DNA from: Microbacterium luteolum
GTDB taxonomy: Bacteria > Actinomycetota > Actinomycetes > Actinomycetales > Microbacteriaceae
Direction of reading: 5' to 3'
NCBI RefSeq assembly: GCF_039533965.1
Contig: NZ_BAAAUN010000001.1
Span: forward strand, 3,384,950-3,448,949
Length of the DNA: 64,000 nt
The notes beneath the pieces were generated by a model. That model was not told the origin of the DNA. It saw nothing but the letters and a program-made list of their open reading frames with translations, and ran no database searches. The position numbers were made by a program, and so were the translations under genes. Below, in pieces: positions 58,504 to 64,000 of this stretch. Every line of letters starts with the position of its first letter. Positions within the stretch are counted from its first letter, which is position 1.

Positions 58504-59093
58504 GCATCGCATCCCTCACTCCCACCACCCGTTCCGTCGCGACGCAGTTCGACCTGTCGACCGGCCTCGCCGCCGGAACGGCGTCGCTGCGTCGCCCTCT
58601 CTCGGCGATGGCCGGCATGTACGCGGACGCGGAGGCTTTCGCCGTGGCCGTCGCGGTCGAGGACGTGCTGAGCTACGAGTTCTATGACATGGGGGTGCCG
58701 TCGCTCGAGACCGAGATCGCCTACGGGACGAGCGTGACCTACCCCGGCCGCGTCGGCGACGAGTACTTCATGACCAAGGGGCACTTCCACACCCGTCTGG
58801 AGGCCGCAGAGATCTACCTGTGCCTCTCCGGCGAAGGGCTCATGCTGATGGAGAGTCCCGAGGGGGATGTGCAGGTCGAGGAGTTCCGCGCCGGACGTTC
58901 GGTGTATGTGCCCGGCCGCTACGCGCATCGCAGCATCAACACCTCGGCCACCGAGCCCCTGATCACCTTCTTCGCTTTCCCCGGGGATGCCGGGCACGAC
59001 TACGGGACGATCGAGACGAAGGGCTTCCGCAAGATCGTCGTCGAACGCGACGGCGTGCCCACCCTGCAGGACAACCCTCGTTGGCAGAGCTGA
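58500..59093 (+). CDS. Cupin-type phosphoglucose isomerase-like protein
   Basis: 197 residues, one cupin barrel. The metal-site motif of archaeal-type phosphoglucose isomerase is seen: TKGHFHTRLEAAEIY (His-x-His...Glu) and, about 35 residues on, GRYAHRSIN (His). EIAYGTSVTYPGRVGDEYF matches the substrate phosphate/Tyr region. It probably interconverts aldose and ketose phosphates. AAGGA ribosome site; starts in the previous stop codon. Uncommon in bacteria, but found in sugar-alcohol clusters. Confidence 0.85.
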   Translation: MSIASLTPTTRSVATQFDLSTGLAAGTASLRRPLSAMAGMYADAEAFAVAVAVEDVLSYEFYDMGVPSLETEIAYGTSVTYPGRVGDEYFMTKGHFHTRLEAAEIYLCLSGEGLMLMESPEGDVQVEEFRAGRSVYVPGRYAHRSINTSATEPLITFFAFPGDAGHDYGTIETKGFRKIVVERDGVPTLQDNPRWQS

Positions 59094-59140
59094 CGCCCGG
59101 AGCCCCGGAGCGCTGCCATGGCAACAGCCGGACGACCGTC

Positions 59141-59146
59141 TAGACT
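59141..59146 (+). promoter_or_regulatory. -10 box of the RpiR-type regulator (leaderless)
   Basis: TAGACT, six bases before GTG 59153; no ribosome site. Confidence 0.55.
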
Positions 59147-59152
59147 CCACAC

Positions 59153-60055
59153 GTGACTGACCAGGACACGGGAGGGAACCTCCTCCACCAGATCTCCCGT
59201 CGAGCCGGAGCGATGAGCCCGGCCCTGCGCGGCGTCGCCGACGTGATCCTCGCGGATCCCGAAGAGGCGCAGGCCCTGTCGATCACCGAGCTCGCCGGGC
59301 GTGCGGGCGTCGCGGACTCCACCGTGTCGCGCTTCCTCCGCGAGCTGCAGCTCGACGGGTACAACCAGCTGCGGCTGGGCATCGCGCAGGCGATCTACTC
59401 GCGCCCCGTCTCGACCGAGCAGCGCACCAACTGGGTGTACGAGGGGGTCCTCAAGGGCGACAGCAGCGAGCAGATCGTCGAGAAGGTGCTGCACGGCAGC
59501 TTCGAATCCCTGACGCGCACGACGGAGCGGCTCGACCCCGCGGTCATGAGTGCCGCTGTCGATCGCATCCACGACGCGTCGGCGGTCTACTTCGCCGCGA
59601 TGGGATCGTCGGCGACGGCCGCCGAGAGCGCGATGATGCGCTTCGTGCGCGCCGGCAAGCGCTGCCACTTCTTCCGCGATCAGAGCGTGCAGACCATGGG
59701 GAGCGCGACGCTCCGCGATGGAGATGTCCTGATCGCGATCAGCGACTCCGGCGACTCGACCTCCGTCGTCTCGTCGGCTCAGATCGCGAAGTTCCACGGC
59801 GCCTACGTGCTCGGGGTCACCTCGAACGTGGACTCGGCGCTGGCGTCGGTGGTCGACGACGTGCTCCTCACCGCCGGCACGGTCGCGAGCTCCGACGTCT
59901 ACGGCGAGTCGGTCACCGCGAAGTGGGGGCAGCTGCTGGCGATCGACGTGCTCTACGCCACGTACGCGACGCGGTTCTTCGAGGAGACCGCCGACTACCT
60001 GCAGGAGAGCTACCTGTCGGCGATCAAGCCGACACGGGGGAGCGGCGGCGACTGA
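59153..60055 (+). CDS. MurR/RpiR-family transcriptional regulator
   Basis: 300 residues. The N-terminal RpiR helix-turn-helix (about 15-80; ITELAGRAGVADSTVSRFLREL) is followed by an SIS sugar-phosphate-binding domain (about 125-260; VYFAAMGSSATAAES, LIAISDSGDSTSVV). It follows the cupin gene with its own leaderless promoter. The GAAATTT-type motifs near the promoters at 52379, 61659 and 63528-63568 are candidate binding sites. Probably a repressor released by a sugar phosphate of the pathway. Confidence 0.9.
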   Translation: MTDQDTGGNLLHQISRRAGAMSPALRGVADVILADPEEAQALSITELAGRAGVADSTVSRFLRELQLDGYNQLRLGIAQAIYSRPVSTEQRTNWVYEGVLKGDSSEQIVEKVLHGSFESLTRTTERLDPAVMSAAVDRIHDASAVYFAAMGSSATAAESAMMRFVRAGKRCHFFRDQSVQTMGSATLRDGDVLIAISDSGDSTSVVSSAQIAKFHGAYVLGVTSNVDSALASVVDDVLLTAGTVASSDVYGESVTAKWGQLLAIDVLYATYATRFFEETADYLQESYLSAIKPTRGSGGD

Positions 60056-60097
60056 CGCTGCACGCCGCATCGCGGCATCCGCTCGAGGGCGGGGTGC

Positions 60098-61597
60098 TCA
60101 GTGGTCCACCCAGTCGAGCGACCGCGAAACGGCCTTCGTCCACCCGGCGTAGAGGCGCTCGCGCGTACCGGCATCCATCTGCGGCTCGAAGGTGCGCTCG
60201 ATCTCGATCGACGCGCGCAGCTCGTCCTGCGAGGCCCAGAAGCCGACGGCGAGCCCCGCGAGGAACGCCGCCCCCCGAGCGGTCGACTCGGTCACTCGCG
60301 GACGGCGCACCGGCACGCCGAGCTGGTCGGCCTGGAACTGCAGGTGGAAGTCGTTGGCGACGGCGCCGCCGTCGACACGCAGCTCAGGGAGGGGCGTGCC
60401 CGACTCCGCGGTCATGGCGTCGATGACGTCGCGGTAGGAGTAGCTCATCGATTCCAGGGCGGCGCGCACCAGGTGGGCGCGACCGGTCCCGGGGGTGATG
60501 CCGAACACGGCCGCACGCGCATACTGGTCCCAGTAGGGCGATGCGAGTCCCGTGAACGCGGGCACGAGATAGACCCCGCCGGTGTCGGGGACGGATGCCG
60601 CGATCGCCGCGGTCTCCTCGACGTCGTCGATGATGCGCATTTCATCGCGCAGCCACTTGATCGTGACCCCGACCCCGAAGAAGACGCCTTCCAGGGCGTA
60701 CTCGACGCGGCCGTCGAGGCCCCAGGCGATCGTCGTGATCAGGCCGGCCTCGGAGTGGACCGGCGTCGTGCCGGTGTTCATCATGACCGAGCCGCCCGTG
60801 CCGTACGTGGCCTTGACGGCGCCCGGCGTGAAGCAGGCCTGTCCGAAGAGTGCGCCCTGCTGGTCGCCCGTGGCCGAGGCGACCGGGATGGCCGCGCCGA
60901 AGCCGGCCGCGGTGCCCGTCGTGCCGTACACCTCGCTCGAAGGGCGCACGTCGGGAAGGATGCCGCGCGGGATGTCCAGGATGTCGAGGATCTTCTGGTC
61001 CCACGTGAGCTCCCGGATGTTGAAGCACATCGTGCGGGAGGCGTTGGAGTAGTCGGTCACGTGCGCGGCGCCGTCGGTCAGCTTCCAGATGAGCCAGGAG
61101 TCGATGGTTCCGCACAGCAGATCCCCGGCCTCGGCCCGTGCGCGCACGCCGGGCACGTTCTCCAGGAGCCAGCGGATCTTCGTGCCTGAGAAGTAGGTGT
61201 CGATCGGCAGTCCGGTCGATTCGCGGATGTACTCGGCGTGGCCGTCGGCGCGCAGCACGTCGCAGAACTCGGCGGTGCGGCCGTCCTGCCACACGAGGGC
61301 GTTGTGGACGGGCACCCCCGTCACGCGGTCCCAGATGACGCAGGTCTCGCGCTGGTTGGTGATGCCGATCGCCGCGACGGCCTCGGCCGAGACCCCGGAG
61401 TCCGACAGCACCTGGTGCGCGACGCGGAGCTGGGACTCCCAGATCACCTCGGCGTCGTGCTCCGCCCAGCCGGGCGCCGGGTAGTGCTGCTCGAACTCCT
61501 CCTGCGCGATGTGCTCGATCGACCCGTCTTCTCTGAAGAGAATCGCGCGAACGCTTCCGGTGCCGGCGTCGAGCGCCATCACGTGTGTCTTGTTCAT
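60098..61597 (-). CDS. glpK: Glycerol kinase
   Basis: 499 residues, FGGY family. MALDAGTGSVRAILF at the start, GITNQRETCVIWD, catalytic Asp in AEFCDVLRADG-following region and GTWD-like blocks, ending with the glycerol-kinase pattern (DGGAVANDFHLQFQADQLGVPV, key part VANDFHLQFQADQLG). Phosphorylates glycerol, possibly dihydroxyacetone or a tetrulose in this context. Placed alone between the RpiR gene and the divergent dehydrogenase, apart from any glpF or glpD. Confidence 0.92.
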   Translation of the reverse strand: MNKTHVMALDAGTGSVRAILFREDGSIEHIAQEEFEQHYPAPGWAEHDAEVIWESQLRVAHQVLSDSGVSAEAVAAIGITNQRETCVIWDRVTGVPVHNALVWQDGRTAEFCDVLRADGHAEYIRESTGLPIDTYFSGTKIRWLLENVPGVRARAEAGDLLCGTIDSWLIWKLTDGAAHVTDYSNASRTMCFNIRELTWDQKILDILDIPRGILPDVRPSSEVYGTTGTAAGFGAAIPVASATGDQQGALFGQACFTPGAVKATYGTGGSVMMNTGTTPVHSEAGLITTIAWGLDGRVEYALEGVFFGVGVTIKWLRDEMRIIDDVEETAAIAASVPDTGGVYLVPAFTGLASPYWDQYARAAVFGITPGTGRAHLVRAALESMSYSYRDVIDAMTAESGTPLPELRVDGGAVANDFHLQFQADQLGVPVRRPRVTESTARGAAFLAGLAVGFWASQDELRASIEIERTFEPQMDAGTRERLYAGWTKAVSRSLDWVDH

Positions 61598-61625
61598 CCT
61601 CGAACCGATTCCACTTCGTCGTGTG

Positions 61626-61698
61626 TTGACCGGGCGTCGTGCCCGTGACTAGAGTGACCGAAGTTTATTCTGAACGCAAGTGAATCAGAGAAATATTT
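61626..61698 (+). promoter_or_regulatory. Promoter and GAAATTT-type operators of the dehydrogenase
   Basis: TTGACC (61626-61631), 18 bases, TAGAGT (61650-61655). CGAAGTTTATTC (61659-61670) covers the expected transcription start and nearly equals CGAAATTTATTC at 63528. GAAATATTT (61690-61698) is a weaker second copy. Confidence 0.6.
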
Positions 61699-61714
61699 AC
61701 CGAATGGAGCATCC

Positions 61715-62818
61715 ATGCGTGCCGCCGTCCTGTTCAGTCCCCATGAGCCGCTGCGGATCGAGGATGTCGAGACGCCCGCCGTGCTCGAGCCGAACGAGGT
61801 GCGCGTGGCGACGGCCGCCGTCGGGCTCTGTCACTCCGACCTCCACGTGATCGACGGCCGCGTCGCGCGGCCTATGCCGATCGTGCTCGGCCACGAGGCC
61901 TCCGGCATCGTCAGCGAAGTGGGGTCTGCCGTGGAGGACGTGGCTGTCGGAGATCACGTCATCGCGTGCTTCGTCGTGTTCTGCGGCGCGTGCCGCATGT
62001 GCCGGGCTGGGAGGCCGGCCATGTGCCAGGACCGGGAGGCGACGATGCGGGCTCCGGGTGCGGAGCCGCGGCTGTCGCAGCGCGGAGCCGAGGTGCAGCA
62101 GTGGACGAACATCGCCGGGTTCGCCGAGGAGATGGTCCTGCACCGGAACGCCGTGACGGTGATCGATCGGCGCATGCCGCTCGACCTCGCGGCGATGCTC
62201 GGGTGCGCGGTCGCGACGGGGGTCGGGTCGGCGCGGAAGGTCGCGCGCGTCGCGGAAGGCGACCATGTGGTCGTGATCGGCGCCGGTGGCGTCGGGCTCA
62301 ACGTCTGCCAGGGCGCGGCGCTCGCCGGGGCGGCGACGGTGATCGCGATCGATCGCAGCGACGAGCGCCTGCGCCTCGCCCAGGAGCGTTTCGGTGCGAC
62401 CCACGGGATCAACACCTCGGAGGTGGCGGATGCCGCGGCCGCGGTCCGCGCGTTGACCGACGGCGGGGCCGATCACGTGTTCGAGGCCGTCGGTGTTCCC
62501 GGCCTGATCGGAATCGCCCTCGATGCGACGGCCCGTGGCGGGTCGGTCTGGGCGGTCGGCGTGTTCGGCGACGAGGCAGAGATCGCGTTCCCGGCCGGAC
62601 ATCTGCACGCGGGCAAGGGCGTCCAGGGCGTGCGCGCGGGGTCTCTCGAGCCGCAGAAGGATCTGCCGCGGCTCGTCGAGGAGTACCTCGCCGGGCGGCT
62701 CGAACTCGACGCTCTCGCCGGACGCCGCATCCCGCTCGAGCAGATCAACGACGGGATCGCCGACCTCGAGGCCGGGGTCGGCGCCCGCACGCTGGTGGTG
62801 TTTCAGCCGATCGAGTAG
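61715..62818 (+). CDS. Zinc-dependent alcohol dehydrogenase
   Basis: 367 residues. Catalytic zinc ligands in GLCHSD and LGHEASG; structural Cys lobe CGACRMCRAGRPAMC; cofactor motif VIGAGGVGLNVCQ; Asp in AIDRSDER points to NAD. Class III/aryl-alcohol-like branch. TTGACC-18-TAGAGT promoter with an RpiR-like site on the start point. Its end overlaps the convergent SDR by 16 bases. Confidence 0.9.
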   Translation: MRAAVLFSPHEPLRIEDVETPAVLEPNEVRVATAAVGLCHSDLHVIDGRVARPMPIVLGHEASGIVSEVGSAVEDVAVGDHVIACFVVFCGACRMCRAGRPAMCQDREATMRAPGAEPRLSQRGAEVQQWTNIAGFAEEMVLHRNAVTVIDRRMPLDLAAMLGCAVATGVGSARKVARVAEGDHVVVIGAGGVGLNVCQGAALAGAATVIAIDRSDERLRLAQERFGATHGINTSEVADAAAAVRALTDGGADHVFEAVGVPGLIGIALDATARGGSVWAVGVFGDEAEIAFPAGHLHAGKGVQGVRAGSLEPQKDLPRLVEEYLAGRLELDALAGRRIPLEQINDGIADLEAGVGARTLVVFQPIE

Positions 62819-63510
62819 CCGCCGTCGACATTGAGGATCGTGCCGGTGATGTAACCGGCGTCGGGGGAGACGAGGAATCCGATCGCGCGCGCCACGTCGT
62901 CGGCCTCGCCCCAGCGTGCGAGAGGGATGCGCGCGCTGATCCGCTCGAAGCGCTCGGCGTCGTCGCGCGCGCGTCGCGACATCGGCGTGGCGATCCATCC
63001 AGGGGCCACCGCGTTCACGCGGATGCCCTCGGGGGCGTAGGCGACCGCCTGTGACCGGGTGAGCGAGACGACGGCGCCCTTCGAGGCGGCGTAGGCGGGC
63101 GAGTTCGCGGAGCCGAAGTAGCTCCACATCGACGCGAAGTTCACGATCGATCCGCCGGCGTCGGCGAGGCGCGAGCGGAGCAGCTCGGCGACGGCGAGCA
63201 CGCCGGTCACGTTGACGCCGAGCACCGCGTCGAACTGCTCGGGCTGCCACTCGTCGTCGCGCAGTACGGCCGCGCAGGTCACAAGCGCGCTGACTGGACC
63301 GAGGTCGGCGAGCGACATCTCGAGAGCCTCGCTGTCGCTCACGTCGCAACGGCGGAACGAGATGTCTTCCGGGAGGTCGGCGTCGGCGTCCAGGCCCAGC
63401 GCCACGATGCGCCAGCCGCGCTCCCGCAACAGGTCGGCGACCGCCCGGCCGATGCCGGTTCCTCCTCCTGTGATCACGGCGAGCGGTTCGGTGAGGGGCG
63501 TGCTGGACAT
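62803..63510 (-). CDS. SDR-family oxidoreductase
   Basis: 235 residues. TGGGTGIGRAV, CDVSD, NVTGVLAVAELL, catalytic Ser in FASMWSY and YAASK, closing LNVDGGYSIG. Complete short-chain dehydrogenase. ATG 63510 has AGGAG upstream. The promoter TTGAAA (63570-63565) with TACGGT (63546-63541), 18 bases apart, is overlapped by two GAAATTT-type motifs. Divergent from the transketolase gene and probably co-regulated with it. Confidence 0.9.
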   Translation of the reverse strand: MSSTPLTEPLAVITGGGTGIGRAVADLLRERGWRIVALGLDADADLPEDISFRRCDVSDSEALEMSLADLGPVSALVTCAAVLRDDEWQPEQFDAVLGVNVTGVLAVAELLRSRLADAGGSIVNFASMWSYFGSANSPAYAASKGAVVSLTRSQAVAYAPEGIRVNAVAPGWIATPMSRRARDDAERFERISARIPLARWGEADDVARAIGFLVSPDAGYITGTILNVDGGYSIG

Positions 63511-63527
63511 GTCGTCTCCTGACGTAT

Positions 63528-63568
63528 CGAAATTTATTCGACCGTAGCTTGACACCGGGGGAAATTTC
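63528..63568. promoter_or_regulatory. Paired GAAATTT-type operators in a divergent promoter
   Basis: CGAAATTTATTCG (63528-63540) and GAAATTTC (63561-63568). The first lies near the SDR transcription start; the second abuts the transketolase start codon and the SDR -35. Confidence 0.6.
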
Positions 63569-63569
63569 A

Positions 63570-64000
63570 ATGAGCATGTCTCACGTGCCCTCATCGACGA
63601 CGCTGACACCCGACCGACCCACCGCCGTCGCCGCTCTCCTGGCCGATCGAGCCGCCTTCGTGCGCACCGAGACGATCCGCCTCATCGAGATCGCGAAGGT
63701 CGGCCACTACAGCTCGGTCTTCTCCGCCGCCGAGATCTTCGCCGCCCTGTACTACGGGGTGATGCGCACGGATGCCGCCCGTCCCGCATGGGCGGACCGC
63801 GACCGGTTCCTGATGGGGAAGGGGCATGCCGCGGTCGGGCTCTTCCCGATCCTCGCCGATCTCGGATACTTCCCGACCGAGGTCCTCGACGGCTACACGC
63901 GCCTCGGCAGCCCGCTGGGCGACCACCCGGACATGACCAAGGTCCCCGGCATCGACTTCAGCTCGGGGTCGATCGGCCACGCGCTGTCGAACGGGCTCGG
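63570..64000 (+). CDS. Transketolase N-terminal subunit, 3' end outside window
   Basis: At least 143 codons, open to the window end. Thiamine-diphosphate-binding features of the N-terminal half are clear: RLIEIAKVGHYSSVFSAAEI, LYYGVMR, DRFLMGKGHAAVGLFPIL and SSGSIGHALSNGLG. Split transketolases carry the pyrimidine-binding half on the next gene, which should lie just past base 64000. It transfers two-carbon ketol units and fits the end of a polyol/ketose-phosphate pathway. ATG 63570 follows GGGGGA by seven bases; an in-frame ATG at 63576 is possible. Confidence 0.88.
   Translation, partial: MSMSHVPSSTTLTPDRPTAVAALLADRAAFVRTETIRLIEIAKVGHYSSVFSAAEIFAALYYGVMRTDAARPAWADRDRFLMGKGHAAVGLFPILADLGYFPTEVLDGYTRLGSPLGDHPDMTKVPGIDFSSGSIGHALSNGL

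Noticed and set aside
1..64000. CRISPR array, tRNA, rRNA, insertion sequence or prophage
   Set aside because: None was found by eye: no regularly spaced repeats, no CCA-ended cloverleaf, no transposase or integrase motif.

Overview
The window is a chromosome segment of a high-GC actinobacterium, most likely Microbacterium or a close relative in Microbacteriaceae. This rests on strong G/C bias at third positions, many GTG starts, a DUF7882-type protein at 20544-20876, and at least ten genes with a TANNNT -10 box 6-8 bases before the start codon (leaderless mRNAs). No rRNA, tRNA, CRISPR array, insertion sequence or phage gene was seen. No gap between genes exceeds 300 bases; the longest, 52164-52440, is a divergent promoter region.

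Region 1 (1-13889) is a carbohydrate island: the end of an oligopeptide-type ABC importer with a fused permease-ATPase, a GH43 glycosidase, a TetR regulator, then GH1, MFS, SDR, a GH2 beta-glucuronidase with all key residues, a LacI regulator, a second MFS and a Gfo/Idh/MocA oxidoreductase. Three copies of one LacI-type operator (TGGCAATCGGTTGNCN) stand before GH1, the beta-glucuronidase and the second MFS, which points to a glucuronide (probably xylan side-chain) regulon.

Region 2 (13960-18356) is the least explained and most interesting part: a sensor kinase translationally coupled to an unannotated 34-residue peptide gene, a divergent LuxR-type response regulator, a secreted four-cysteine protein and three small two-helix membrane proteins. 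A quasi-palindrome, GCCCTGGGGC, lies 117-120 bases before the first start codon of three units and 42 bases before the response regulator. I propose a self-contained peptide/two-component/secreted-protein system.

Region 3 (18411-41237) is mostly housekeeping and stress genes: aldo/keto reductase, DUF2071, TetR, a flavin disulfide-type oxidoreductase, two MerR-GyrI regulators, a frameshifted dinB, a DHA2 drug exporter with its MarR, an OpuC-like compatible-solute importer lacking its ATPase, ThrE, an esterase, a zinc-ribbon/nuclease-like protein, an ArsR-ArsC fusion, and a Ser/Thr kinase - lipoprotein - PAP2 - DUF1206 run.

Region 4 (41260-64000) is a sugar-alcohol/ketose catabolic supercluster. 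The leftward operon has FGGY kinase, DhnA-type class I aldolase, GlpD/EryB-like flavin dehydrogenase, aldo/keto reductase, SorC regulator, a complete ribose-type ABC importer, and an iron alcohol dehydrogenase at its end. The rightward operon has a second sugar ABC importer, an SDR, two zinc dehydrogenases and a cupin phosphoglucose isomerase, followed by an RpiR regulator. Glycerol kinase, another zinc dehydrogenase, another SDR and the start of a split transketolase follow. GAAATTT-type motifs over several of these promoters suggest control by the RpiR protein. Together the enzymes could oxidise a polyol, phosphorylate the ketose and cleave or transketolate it into triose phosphates; the substrate cannot be named from sequence alone.
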